64,000 nt of DNA from assembly GCF_001509795.1 (NCBI RefSeq), contig NZ_LLZN01000042.1, positions 105,337-169,336 on the forward strand, written 5' to 3'. Source of the DNA: Streptomyces sp. NRRL WC-3605 (GTDB lineage Bacteria > Actinomycetota > Actinomycetes > Streptomycetales > Streptomycetaceae). The notes under the pieces are model-generated. The model was not told where the DNA came from. It ran no database searches and saw only the letters and a program-made list of their open reading frames with translations. Shown here piece after piece: positions 1-7,682 of this stretch; position 1 is the first letter of the stretch, and every line of letters starts with the position of its first letter. The position numbers and the translations under genes were made by a program.

Positions 1-542
1 TCCAGGTCCGCTCGTCCGGCGCCACGGCGCCCATGACGCCGCTTGGCGGCCTTCCTGCGGGCCGCGCGGCCACCCACGGGGGATTCGTCGAGGCTCTCCG
101 CCGAACGGGCCCCAGAGCGCGCTCCAACGGCGGCAGCGGTGTCCGCTATCCGCAGGGCGACGGTCTCGTCGTCCGGAGGCGGTATGTACGTCTGCTGAGG
201 CTCCGCGTGCTGCGGCCGGCCGGGCTGCTGCGCCTGCGGGTGCTGCGGGTGCGGGTGCGGGTGCTGCGGCTGCGGGTGGTGTGGCTGGGCGTACGGCTCC
301 TGGTACGCGTCCGTGCCGTACGTCTGCGCCCCGTACCGCTCGCTGCCGTAGCCGTCGCCTCCGTAGCCGGCCTGGGCCTGCGCGGCGGCCGCGGGGCCGC
401 CGTGCCAGTCCCCGTGCGCACCGGGGTCCCCGTACGGCTGCTGCCCGTACGGGGTTCCCTGGTCGCCGGCGCCGCCGTAGGAGTCCCCGGAGGACTGCCC
501 GTAGGCGGTGCCGGACTCGCGCTCGGGGCGCAGCGCGGTCAC
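1..542 (-). CDS. N-terminal part of a probable class E sortase (cut by window edge)
   Basis: An open frame with no stop runs from a GTG at 542 off the left edge, giving about 180 residues. The GTG overlaps the pabA stop by 4 bp (GTGA), so it is translationally coupled to pabA. The visible part is a low-complexity cytoplasmic-type tail rich in Tyr, Gly, Gln, Pro and His (runs such as HPQPQHPHPHPQHPQ), ending in a very basic stretch (ARRKAAKRRHGRR) of the kind that precedes a membrane segment. The catalytic domain is outside the window. The sortase call rests on the neighbouring sortase gene at 1389-2123 and on knowledge that Streptomyces carry clustered class E sortases (SrtE1/SrtE2, which anchor chaplins). 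Any other membrane protein with a disordered N-terminus is possible. Confidence 0.5.
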   Translation of the reverse strand, partial: MTALRPERESGTAYGQSSGDSYGGAGDQGTPYGQQPYGDPGAHGDWHGGPAAAAQAQAGYGGDGYGSERYGAQTYGTDAYQEPYAQPHHPQPQHPHPHPQHPQAQQPGRPQHAEPQQTYIPPPDDETVALRIADTAAAVGARSGARSAESLDESPVGGRAARRKAAKRRHGRRGAGRADL

Positions 543-1177
543 GCCGTGGCCCTGCCCACCACCGGGGCGAGCCCCGACGACCTCGCCACCGCGCCCTCGT
601 CGCCGCATTCGGCCAGCCAGTTGGCCAGCATCCGGTGCCCGTGCTCGGTCAGCACGGACTCGGGGTGGAACTGCACCCCCTCCACCGGGAGTTCACGGTG
701 CCGCAAGCCCATCACGATGCCGTCGTGGGTGCGGGCCGTCACTTCCAGCTCGGCGGGCACGGTCGCCGGCTCGGCGGCCAGCGAGTGGTAGCGGGTCGCC
801 GTGAACGGGGTCGGCAGTCCGGCGAAGACGCCCCTGCCCTCGTGCTCGACGAGCGAGGTCTTGCCGTGCAGCAGCTCGGGGGCCCGGTCCACCACACCGC
901 CGTACGCCACCTGCATCGACTGCATGCCGAGGCAGACCCCGAAGACCGGGACGCCGGTCGCGGCACAGTGCCGGACCATGTCGACGCAGACCCCGGCCTC
1001 CTCAGGGGTGCCTGGGCCCGGCGAGAGCAGGACGCCGTCGAAGCCGTCCTGGGCGTGGGCCGTGGAGACCTCGTCGTTGCGGAGGACCTCGCACTCGGCG
1101 CCCAGCTGGTAGAGGTACTGGACCAGGTTGAAGACGAAGCTGTCGTAGTTGTCCACGACGAGGATGCGCGCGCTCAC
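539..1177 (-). CDS. pabA: Aminodeoxychorismate/anthranilate synthase component II (glutamine amidotransferase)
   Basis: 212 residues, the usual length of a stand-alone TrpG/PabA-type class I glutamine amidotransferase. It releases ammonia from glutamine for a chorismate-using partner in folate (p-aminobenzoate) or tryptophan synthesis. The typical N-terminus ILVVDNYDSFVFNLVQYL, the oxyanion loop LSPGPGTPEEAG, the nucleophile Cys82 in GVCLGMQ, and His171/Glu173 in VQFHPES complete the triad. I chose the GTG at 1177 because the family begins here and because it overlaps the stop of the upstream small ORF (GTGA). The downstream gene overlaps its stop in the same way. No chorismate-binding partner lies in the window, so PabA versus TrpG is settled only by synteny with other Streptomyces. 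Confidence 0.93.
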   Translation of the reverse strand: MSARILVVDNYDSFVFNLVQYLYQLGAECEVLRNDEVSTAHAQDGFDGVLLSPGPGTPEEAGVCVDMVRHCAATGVPVFGVCLGMQSMQVAYGGVVDRAPELLHGKTSLVEHEGRGVFAGLPTPFTATRYHSLAAEPATVPAELEVTARTHDGIVMGLRHRELPVEGVQFHPESVLTEHGHRMLANWLAECGDEGAVARSSGLAPVVGRATA

Positions 1178-1335
1178 TGGTTGTCCACCGTCACATCGTT
1201 GAAGGGCAGCAGAGGTTCGGCCCACGGGAAGACGTAGTTGAAGAGGACGTAGACCACGGCCATGACCAGCACGAGGGAGATCAACGCCTTCAGCCATGCG
1301 TTCCCCGGCAGATGCCGCCAGATCCAGCCGTACAT
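1174..1335 (-). CDS. Small single-pass membrane protein (53 aa)
   Basis: It starts at the ATG at 1335 (MYGWIWRHLPGN) and contains one hydrophobic segment (LISLVLVMAVVYVLFNYVF, about residues 17-35), followed by a short Pro-rich outside segment ending DVTVDNQ. It lies between the sortase gene and pabA on the same strand and its stop overlaps the pabA GTG. I do not recognise a named domain. Conservation of the position between a sortase gene and pabA would suggest an envelope role, but no function can be stated. An upstream in-frame ATG at 1371 gives 65 aa; the shorter form is preferred because the extra residues are poor. Confidence 0.75.
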   Translation of the reverse strand: MYGWIWRHLPGNAWLKALISLVLVMAVVYVLFNYVFPWAEPLLPFNDVTVDNQ

Positions 1336-1388
1336 GCCGTCCCTTCCGTCGCACCACGGCACCAGAATCACGCCGCACGGTCACCAGA

Positions 1389-2123
1389 CTAACGGCGCAG
1401 GGCCTTCGGTTTCCCGGCCTCCACAGGCTGCGTGGAGTCCAGGTGGGCCCACACGATCAGGCGGTGACTGTGCCCCCACTCGGGATCACACGTGGTCAGC
1501 GTCAGATAGCGGCCCTCACCCGTATACCCCGACTTACGGGGCACAGGGTCGATCACCTCAATGTCGGAGGGCACTGTTTTGTAGGGGCCTTTGTCGATCC
1601 TGTACGTGAACCATGAGGTTCCGTCCGTCAGCACCACCGCGTCGCCCCTCCGCAGCCTGGGGAAGTCCTTGAAGGGGTCCCCATAGGTCCGCCGGTGACC
1701 GGCGACCGAGAAGTTGCCCTTCTGCCCCAGCCGGGCGGTGTTCGCGTAGTGGCCGAGCCCTTTCTTCAGGGTCCCGGTGGCCGTGCCTTCGAGCACCGGC
1801 TTGTTCCACGTGAAACCAAGCCGCGGGATGTACATGATCGCGAAAGGCTTGTCCGCCGTGTACGGGGCGGGCCCCGGCGGAGTCGCGGGCGCCTGCGGTG
1901 CGCCGGAGGCCTGCGGAGCACCGGACGCCCGCGATGCGCCGGACGCCCCGGGCGAGGGCCGCATCGCGCTCTGGGCCCACTGCTCCTGTAACTGGTCGAT
2001 CTGGTCGTCCATGACGGTGTCGGCCCGCACGCCGGTCCAGAACAGCACGTAGACGACGAAGAGAACGATCACCGTGCCGACGGTGACGCACAGCTCGCTG
2101 ACGGTCCTGACGACGACGCGCAC
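1389..2123 (-). CDS. Class E sortase
   Basis: 244 residues. An N-terminal membrane anchor (about 10-30) is followed by a Pro/Ala/Ser-rich linker with short repeats (ASGAPQASGAPQ, 68-80) and a sortase beta-barrel domain (about 90-235). The catalytic His143 in VAGHR, Cys212 in TLTTCDPEW and Arg221 in HSHRL are all present, so it should be active. Sortases of this class cleave C-terminal sorting signals of secreted proteins and attach them to peptidoglycan; in Streptomyces the class E enzymes SrtE1/E2 anchor chaplins. It lies 18 bp downstream of the DUF881 gene on the same strand. A parS-like sequence (1803-1816) lies inside the coding region. Confidence 0.92.
   Translation of the reverse strand: MRVVVRTVSELCVTVGTVIVLFVVYVLFWTGVRADTVMDDQIDQLQEQWAQSAMRPSPGASGASRASGAPQASGAPQAPATPPGPAPYTADKPFAIMYIPRLGFTWNKPVLEGTATGTLKKGLGHYANTARLGQKGNFSVAGHRRTYGDPFKDFPRLRRGDAVVLTDGTSWFTYRIDKGPYKTVPSDIEVIDPVPRKSGYTGEGRYLTLTTCDPEWGHSHRLIVWAHLDSTQPVEAGKPKALRR
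1803..1816. other. parS-like ParB site inside the sortase gene (one mismatch)
   Basis: GTTCCACGTGAAAC differs from the perfect parS palindrome GTTTCACGTGAAAC at one base. It is read in another frame from the VSRET-type internal sites, within the FTWNKPV region of the sortase. The reverse complement is the same variant seen at 6286-6299. Confidence 0.6.
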
Positions 2124-2141
2124 CGGCAGCTCCAGTGAGGC

Positions 2142-2918
2142 TCACTCCACGGGCTTGGCGTACTGCAGATCCACTGTGCCCGAGTAGCCCGGCAGAGTCA
2201 CCGTCCCGTCCTCCGTGACTTTCCAGCCGAGGCCGTAGACGTTGACGTAGACCATGTAGTTCTGGATCGCCCGCGAGGCCGCGAGGGCCTGCTGCATCTT
2301 CTCCGGATCACCGACAGCCGTGATCTTGTACGGCGGCGAGTAGACCCGGCCCTGGAGGATCAGGGTGTTGCCCACACAGCGCACGGCGCTCGTGGAGATC
2401 AGCCGCTGATCCATGACCTTGATCCCCTTGGCGCCGCTCTCCCAGAGGGCGTTGACCACGGCCTGGAGGTCCTGCTGGTGGATGACCAGGTAGTCCGGCT
2501 GGGGCTCGGGGTAGCCGGGGAGCTTGGCGGTGGCGTCCGGCGGGGCGTCGTTCAGCGTGACGGTGATCGCCTCACCGGTCAGCCTCTTCGTCCCCGCGCG
2601 GGCCTCCAGCGCGGACAGCTTGGCGTCCTCGGCCTTGGTGCTGCCGTCGTCCCGTTCGGCGAGCGCCTCCACGTCGTTCCGCAGGGCCGCGTTGGTCTCG
2701 TCGAGCCGGCCGTTCTCGTGGCTGCGCTCCTGGATGAGGTCGGAGAGTTTCAGCAGCGAGGCGTCCGTACGGATGTCGGTGCCCTTGGCGGTGTTGAAAC
2801 TGGTGAAGAAGATGAGGCCGGCGAGGGCGAAGACGGCGGCGGTGAGCACCCGTACGGGACGGAATCGGCCACGGACAGGGCTGGATCCCGTACCGGGGGA
2901 GTCGGCAGAATTGCTCAA
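2142..2918 (-). CDS. DUF881 family membrane-anchored protein
   Basis: 258 residues from a TTG start at 2918 with a good RBS (AAGGAGA about 10 nt upstream). One N-terminal membrane segment (about 23-41) is followed by a predicted coiled coil (about 57-100) and the globular DUF881 domain, with motifs such as [16 protein letters not shown] and [20 protein letters not shown]881 proteins are common near sortase and division genes in Gram-positives, but their biochemical role is unknown. It is divergent from crgA and heads the minus-strand run DUF881-sortase-small protein-pabA. Confidence 0.88.
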   Translation of the reverse strand: MSNSADSPGTGSSPVRGRFRPVRVLTAAVFALAGLIFFTSFNTAKGTDIRTDASLLKLSDLIQERSHENGRLDETNAALRNDVEALAERDDGSTKAEDAKLSALEARAGTKRLTGEAITVTLNDAPPDATAKLPGYPEPQPDYLVIHQQDLQAVVNALWESGAKGIKVMDQRLISTSAVRCVGNTLILQGRVYSPPYKITAVGDPEKMQQALAASRAIQNYMVYVNVYGLGWKVTEDGTVTLPGYSGTVDLQYAKPVE

Positions 2919-3058
2919 CGTACCCTTATCTCCTTCGGCGCCACGGAAGCACTACGCTAACGGACGCCCGGGGGAGCCCACAGTGTCCCCTTGTACGCTG
3001 CCCCGAGCCCGACCAGTTCCCTGCGCGGCCACGCAGCGCATCGACAGGAGAGACCCTC

Positions 3059-3313
3059 GTGCCGAAGTCACGTATCCGCAAGAAGGCCGATTACACGCCG
3101 CCGCCGTCGAAGCAGGCGACCGCCATCAAGCTGACCAGCCGTACCTGGGTCGCACCGGTCATGCTGGCCATGTTCGTGATCGGTCTCGCCTGGATCGTCG
3201 TCTTCTATGTGACCGACGGTTCCCTGCCCATCGAGGCACTGGGCAACTGGAACATCGTGGTGGGCTTCGGTTTCATCGCCGCCGGATTCGGCGTCTCCAC
3301 GCAGTGGAAGTGA
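3059..3313 (+). CDS. crgA: Cell division inhibitor CrgA
   Basis: 84 residues, GTG start at 3059 preceded by AGGAGAG. The N-terminus is basic ([16 protein letters not shown]) and there are two membrane segments (about 30-51 and 65-80), the standard CrgA form. In Streptomyces CrgA acts at the membrane in coordinating septation in aerial hyphae and influences FtsZ turnover; in mycobacteria it bridges FtsZ with FtsQ, FtsI and CwsA. It is divergent from the DUF881 gene. Confidence 0.95.
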   Translation: MPKSRIRKKADYTPPPSKQATAIKLTSRTWVAPVMLAMFVIGLAWIVVFYVTDGSLPIEALGNWNIVVGFGFIAAGFGVSTQWK

Positions 3314-3384
3314 CGGCCCGCCCGGCCCGGAAAGCGGCGGCCGCTTCGCGGTGAACGCAGCTCTGCCCACGGCTATCCACTGAG

Positions 3385-3596
3385 TTATCCACAGCGGTTT
3401 TCCACAGTGTTGAAAAAGAACGACGATCTGTGGATAACCAACGGGGCATTGACACCGGTGTGACGGAACTACCGGTGATCATGGACAGTCGAAAGCTTGT
3501 TCGCCCCCTGTCTGACCTGCGGAAACGTTGGTCCAGGACAGGGGGCGTCGCGCTGTCCGCACACTGTGCACAAGATCCGCCACCCGCTGTGGACAA
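3385..3596. promoter_or_regulatory. DnaA-box group outside oriC (crgA-rhomboid intergenic)
   Basis: The 313-bp gap between the convergent crgA and rhomboid genes contains TTATCCACA (3385-3393), TTTTCCACA (3398-3406), inverted TGTGGATAA (3429-3437) and TGTGGACAA (3588-3596). Two match the classical consensus TTATCCACA exactly and one matches the Streptomyces-preferred TTGTCCACA. No gene was seen in this gap. It lies about 20 kb from oriC. Confidence 0.65.
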
Positions 3597-3626
3597 CTGT
3601 GCGTCTCAGGTGGCAGAACCCGCTGC

Positions 3627-4511
3627 TCAGGTGAGCTGGAGGGTTCTGAGCGCGGTCACCAGAACGACCACCGCCAGCACCGCGGCACAGGTGCCGTACT
3701 GGATCAGCGCGCGGTGCTCGCGTGGGGCGTGGACCATGGCGTAACCGATGATCACCCCGGCCACCAGACCACCGATATGGGCCTGCCAGGCGATGTTGCT
3801 CCACCCGAAGGTGAAGATCAGGTTGATCACCAGCAGGGCGATGATCGGGCGCATGTCGTACTGGAGGCGGCGCACCAGGACGGCCGTCGCGCCGAACAGG
3901 CCGAAGATCGCGCCGGACGCCCCGAGCGTGGCCGTGGTCGGCGCGGCCAGCAGATAGGTGAGGGCACTGCCCGCGAGTCCGGAGCCGAAGTAGAGCGCGA
4001 GATATCGGGCCCGTCCGAGCGCCGCTTCGAGCGGGCCTCCCAGCCACCACAGGCCGAGCATGTTGAAGGCGAAGTGCCAGATCGCCTCGTGCGTGAACAT
4101 CGAGGTCACCAGGCGGTACCACTCGCCGTCCGCGACCCCCGAGGTCGTCTGGAAGGGAGCGGGCGGCCAGGCGCCGATCAGCCAGAGGTCGGACAGCAGC
4201 GCTTCATCAGCCTTTACGGCGATGAACACCGCGAGGTTGATCCCGATGAGGATCTTGGTGATCAGACGGGGATCCGTGGCGATGCTGCCGCCCGCGAGCG
4301 TGCGCGGCCGGGAGGCCTCCGGGGCGTGGCCCGTGCCGGAGCCGGTGCGGACGCACTCCGGGCACTGGAAGCCGACAGAGGCGCTGATCATGCACTCCGG
4401 ACAGATGGGACGGTCGCAGCGGGTGCAGCGGACACCGGTCTCACGGTCCGGGTGGCGGTAGCAGACAGGCAGGCTCCGGGCGTCCTGCGGGCTACCCACC
4501 GGCTGGTCCAT
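3627..4511 (-). CDS. Rhomboid family intramembrane serine protease with N-terminal zinc-finger
   Basis: 294 residues from the ATG at 4511. The N-terminus has a B-box-like cysteine cluster (Cys17, 29, 32, 37, 40, 50, 53; RCTRCDRPICPECM), probably zinc-binding. A six-helix rhomboid core follows (about 85-290) with the WR-type loop, HFAFNMLGL, the catalytic Ser199 in GASGAIFG and His245 in AHIGG, so the Ser-His dyad is intact. Rhomboids cleave membrane proteins within the bilayer; the substrate here is unknown. It lies downstream of ppiA on the same strand, 124 bp away. The longer in-frame ATG at 4550 adds only poor residues. Confidence 0.93.
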   Translation of the reverse strand: MDQPVGSPQDARSLPVCYRHPDRETGVRCTRCDRPICPECMISASVGFQCPECVRTGSGTGHAPEASRPRTLAGGSIATDPRLITKILIGINLAVFIAVKADEALLSDLWLIGAWPPAPFQTTSGVADGEWYRLVTSMFTHEAIWHFAFNMLGLWWLGGPLEAALGRARYLALYFGSGLAGSALTYLLAAPTTATLGASGAIFGLFGATAVLVRRLQYDMRPIIALLVINLIFTFGWSNIAWQAHIGGLVAGVIIGYAMVHAPREHRALIQYGTCAAVLAVVVLVTALRTLQLT

Positions 4512-4635
4512 CGGATCCCCTAGGTCGTCGTCCGCGGCGCACAGGCCCATACACCGCCCCCGCCCATCCTTACGGACGAGCGGGGCGATTGGTTCCCTGC
4601 GGGAGGTGTCGGACGTCCGAGCGGACGGTCCCGCC

Positions 4636-5169
4636 TCAGCCCTGACGCGTCTCGATCATGACGGACTCGATGACGACGTCGTTCACCGGGCGGTCGGTGC
4701 GCGGGTTGGTCTGCAGCGAGGCGATCGCGTCGACGACCTTCTGGCCGGCCGCGTCGGCGACCTCGCCGAAGATCGTGTGCTTGCGGTTCAGCCACGTCGT
4801 CGGGGCGACGGTGATGAAGAACTGCGAGCCGTTGGTGCCCGGACCGGCGTTCGCCATGGCCAGCAGGTACGGCTTGTCGAAGGCCAGGTCGGGGTGGAAC
4901 TCGTCCGGGAACTGGTAGCCGGGGCCGCCGGTGCCGTTGCCCAGCGGGTCACCGCCCTGGATCATGAAGCCGCTGATGACCCGGTGGAAGACAGTGCCGT
5001 CGTAGAGCCTGGCCGTGGACTTCTCGCCGGTGGCGGGGTTGGTCCACTCACGCTCGCCCTGGGCGAGTTCGACGAAGTTCCTGACCGTGACCGGCGCGTG
5101 GTTGGGGAGAAGCCGCACCGCGATGTCGCCGTGGTTGGTCTTCAGGGTGGCGTAGAGCTGCTCGGCCAC
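4636..5169 (-). CDS. ppiA: Cyclophilin-type peptidyl-prolyl cis-trans isomerase
   Basis: 177 residues from a GTG at 5169, preceded by GGAAGG at good spacing. It is a single cyclophilin domain with VFHRVISGFMIQGGDP, the active-site Arg and FMIQGGD core, NGSQFFIT and HTIFGEV. There is no signal peptide, so it should be a cytoplasmic foldase. The length and start agree with the actinobacterial PpiA cyclophilins. Confidence 0.94.
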   Translation of the reverse strand: MAEQLYATLKTNHGDIAVRLLPNHAPVTVRNFVELAQGEREWTNPATGEKSTARLYDGTVFHRVISGFMIQGGDPLGNGTGGPGYQFPDEFHPDLAFDKPYLLAMANAGPGTNGSQFFITVAPTTWLNRKHTIFGEVADAAGQKVVDAIASLQTNPRTDRPVNDVVIESVMIETRQG

Positions 5170-5495
5170 GATCTGCCTTCCGTCGTCGTTCTGTGATCCC
5201 TCGATCCTCGCACGGACGGTCTCGGCGGATGCCCGACGCTCGTGAACCGGCACCCAACCGGGCAGATCCCTTGCGGAAAACGCGTCGAGTACCCCCGTGG
5301 CGGGGGCGCGACACGGCGAACCGTGGCATTGTCGACGACAAGCCACCGTTGCCCCATATTGATCCTTTATTCCAATCGATCACTTTCACCGGCACCCGAA
5401 TGCCCGCCCCTACATGCCCCGCCGCGTTCCGGGAGGCATGATCCGTAAAAGGGTGGAAAGTCGAATTACCGTACGCCACCGAGGAGGAGGAACCC
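5170..5495. other. Divergent intergenic region (ppiA / DUF5324)
   Basis: 326 bp between two divergent starts, so it should hold both promoters. There is an AT-richer patch at about 5355-5395. I see no coding frame, repeat or recognised operator in it. Confidence 0.5.
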
Positions 5496-6194
5496 GTGAC
5501 CCGCATCGACAGCGTGCGCGCCGCGACCGGCTCGGCGAAGGACAGCGTGCTGCACGCCGCGGAAGTGGTGGCGCCCTACGCCGACACCGCCAAGGACAGG
5601 GCCGCCCACTACGCACACGAGGCACGCGTACGGCTCGCGCCCAAGGTGTCGCAGGCCACCGAGCAGGCCCGCGCCCAGTACGGCGTCCACGTCGCCCCGC
5701 GCCTGGAGCAGGCACGCGCCCATGTGCCATCGAAGGTCGACCTGGCCGCCCAGGAGGCGGCGCTCCGCACCCGCAAGGCGGCTCTGCAGGCCGCCGAATA
5801 CTCCCGGCCCAAGCTCGAGCAGGCGGTGGCCGCGGCCGGACCCGTCAAGGAGGAAGCAGCCGCCCGTGGGGTCGCCGCACTGGCCGCGCTGCGCGGTCAG
5901 GTCTCGCCGAAGGACGTGCAGAAGCTGGTGCGCAAGCACCAGCGGCGTGCCAAGGCCGGCCGTCTGGCGAAGGCCCTGGCCGTCGTCGGTCTTCTCGCGG
6001 GTGGTGCCTTCGCCGCCTGGAAGTGGTGGGACAAGCAGGCGAACCCGGACTGGCTCGTCGAGCCGCCCGCCGCGACGGAGGTGCCGGAGTCCGGCCGTCT
6101 GGCATCGGTCGACGGCACGGACCAGAGCGCGCTCGACCCCGAGGTCCAGGCCAAGGAAGCCGAGGAGGCCGCCCGGCGCGACGAGGGCAAGTGA
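5496..6194 (+). CDS. DUF5324 family membrane-associated protein
   Basis: 232 residues, GTG start with a strong RBS (GAGGAGGAGG). It is long and helical, Ala/Lys/Glu/Arg-rich with apolipoprotein-like repeats (about 1-130), and has one membrane segment (about 159-177, LAKALAVVGLLAGGAFAAW) and an acidic C-terminal tail. The pattern matches a conserved Streptomyces family of unknown function. It is followed by a very strong terminator at 6238. Confidence 0.8.
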   Translation: MTRIDSVRAATGSAKDSVLHAAEVVAPYADTAKDRAAHYAHEARVRLAPKVSQATEQARAQYGVHVAPRLEQARAHVPSKVDLAAQEAALRTRKAALQAAEYSRPKLEQAVAAAGPVKEEAAARGVAALAALRGQVSPKDVQKLVRKHQRRAKAGRLAKALAVVGLLAGGAFAAWKWWDKQANPDWLVEPPAATEVPESGRLASVDGTDQSALDPEVQAKEAEEAARRDEGK

Positions 6195-6237
6195 CCTGAG
6201 CGTCGGTCACTTCGGCTCGTTTCGATCGGCTCGTTCC

Positions 6238-6288
6238 AACGCCGCCAGGGGGCGGGAGACTTGAGGTCTCCCGCCCCCTGGCGGCGTT
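6238..6288. terminator. Strong bidirectional intrinsic terminator
   Basis: It has perfect 23-bp arms around a 5-nt loop (TTGAG) with a T run on the right side. It lies between the DUF5324 gene (+) and tRNA-Ala (-). Its right foot overlaps the parS-like site at 6286. Confidence 0.9.
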
Positions 6289-6299
6289 TCACGTGGAAC
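6286..6299. other. parS-like ParB site (one mismatch)
   Basis: GTTTCACGTGGAAC differs from the consensus palindrome at one position and begins on the foot of the terminator hairpin. This 5'-side location relative to oriC is one of only two ParB-site candidates left of the origin in this window. Confidence 0.6.
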
Positions 6300-6658
6300 A
6301 TCGGCTGCCGCCGAAGATCGGCTGTCTTCGAGCGTCATCGGCCTCCGCTCGAAGCCGTGAGGCAGCTGTGTTCACACCTCCGCCCACGATGACGTTTGCA
6401 ACGACTTGTGCGCGCGAGCTCCACACAAGCTCCCCTAACGGAATGCACCCTTCTGATTACCTGATCACCTGAAGACCAGCTCACACGGGGGTTCGGACGT
6501 CCTACAAGGGTTTCGGCAGGCGTCGGCCGAGGACTTCCTCACCCGGGCCGAGGGCACCGAGAATGTTTGCGCAAATATGCGCAACGTCACCACGTGCCGC
6601 TCGCCGGTGACACACGTCACGGCCGTGAGTGCGGGAGAAAGGTGGTCGGACAGACGAA
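6300..6658. other. Intergenic region without a supported gene
   Basis: About 360 bp with no convincing coding frame in any frame. The only structure seen is a 7+4+7 palindrome (TTGCGCA and TGCGCAA arms) at 6567-6584, reported as a possible operator. Confidence 0.5.
6567..6584. promoter_or_regulatory. Palindromic possible operator TTGCGCA-N4-TGCGCAA
   Basis: These are perfect 7-bp inverted arms with an AT-rich 4-nt spacer in a G+C-rich context. The nearest genes are tRNA-Ala (downstream side) and the XRE regulator about 370 bp away. I do not recognise the cognate regulator. Confidence 0.35.
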
Positions 6659-6690
6659 ACCGGCCAGCACCCGCGAGGGTGCCGGCCGGT
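6659..6690 (-). terminator. Terminator of tRNA-Ala
   Basis: Arms of 14 bp with one mismatch and a GCGA loop, directly after the tRNA 3' end on the minus strand. Confidence 0.75.
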
Positions 6691-6698
6691 CCGGAGAG

Positions 6699-6771
6699 TG
6701 GAGCCTAGGGGAGTCGAACCCCTGACATCTGCCATGCAAAGACAGCGCTCTACCAACTGAGCTAAGGCCCC
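6699..6771 (-). tRNA. tRNA-Ala (anticodon TGC)
   Basis: 73 nt. The acceptor stem is 5' GGGGCCT paired with AGGCTCC, followed by discriminator A. The D arm is GCTCAGTTGGTAGAGC, the anticodon arm reads CTGTCTTTGCATGGCAG with TGC, and the T arm is AGGGG-TTCGACT-CCCCT. The 3' CCA is not encoded. Confidence 0.96.
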
Positions 6772-6953
6772 GGAAGAGGAGCATCCGACCGGAACGAGCA
6801 CGTCCCGGCGGCTGCCGCAGACCAGACTACCGGGTCGCGCCCCGTATCTCGCAAAAAAGATGGGGGGTCCCGATGCACAACCACTCTCCGTAAGATGCTC
6901 GACGTGGTTCGCTACAGCGAACCGCGGTTTTGGGGAAGCGATGGGGAGACGCA

Positions 6954-7502
6954 ATGGACGCCGCACAGCAGGAAGCCACCGCAAGAGCGCGGGATCTGCA
7001 GCGGAACTGGTACGGGGAGCCGCTGGGGACGCTCTTCCGTAGGCTCATCGACGATCTTGGTCTCAACCAGGCTCGTCTCGCGGGGGTTCTGGGACTGTCC
7101 GCGCCGATGCTGTCGCAGCTGATGAGCGGCCAGCGGGCGAAGATCGGCAATCCCGCCGTGGTCCAGCGGGTGCAGCTGCTGCAGGACTTGGCGGGGCAGG
7201 TGGCGGACGGAAGCGTGAGCGCGGCCGAGGCCACCGAGCGCATGGAGGAGATCAAGAAGTCACAGGGGGGCTCGGTGCTCAGCAACACCACGCAGACGAC
7301 GGGCAGTTCGGGTGCGCCCACCGTGAAGCGGGTGGTCCGCGAGATCCAGTCACTGCTGCGCTCGGTCGCGGCAGCGGGGGACATCATCGAGGCCGCCGAC
7401 AGTCTCGCCGTGACCCACCCGGAACTGGCAGAGTTCCTCCGGGTGTACGGCGCCGGCCGGACGTCCGACGCGGTCGCGCACTACCAGTCGCACCAGAGCT
7501 GA
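6954..7502 (+). CDS. XRE-type helix-turn-helix DNA-binding protein
   Basis: 182 residues from the ATG at 6954 (GGGGAGA RBS). The helix-turn-helix is at about 34-65 (LNQARLAGVLGLSAPMLSQLMSGQRAKI). A Ser/Thr-rich linker and a C-terminal helical segment (LLRSVAAAGDIIEAADSLAVTHPELAEFLRVYG) follow. It should be a cytoplasmic transcription regulator; the target is unknown. It lies between tRNA-Ala and a Ser/Thr kinase gene on the same strand (180 bp to the kinase start). The in-frame ATG at 6930 is possible but lacks an RBS. Confidence 0.85.
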   Translation: MDAAQQEATARARDLQRNWYGEPLGTLFRRLIDDLGLNQARLAGVLGLSAPMLSQLMSGQRAKIGNPAVVQRVQLLQDLAGQVADGSVSAAEATERMEEIKKSQGGSVLSNTTQTTGSSGAPTVKRVVREIQSLLRSVAAAGDIIEAADSLAVTHPELAEFLRVYGAGRTSDAVAHYQSHQS

Positions 7503-7682
7503 GCTGAGCCCCGGGCCCGGTCGTCGAAGGGGGTCGGCGACCGGGCCGCCGGCTGAGCGGACGCCGGCCCACCGGTGCTTCCGATCACCGCGCACCACGG
7601 GGGGGCGGGCAAGGAGGAGTCGTATCGCCCGTCGCGGGGGAGGCAAGGGGGACGACCACAGGGGGAGGAGCGACGCACAGCC

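Noticed and set aside
6502..6984. 160-aa minus frame over the tRNA-Ala region
   Set aside because: It runs through the tRNA and its terminator and has no coding character.
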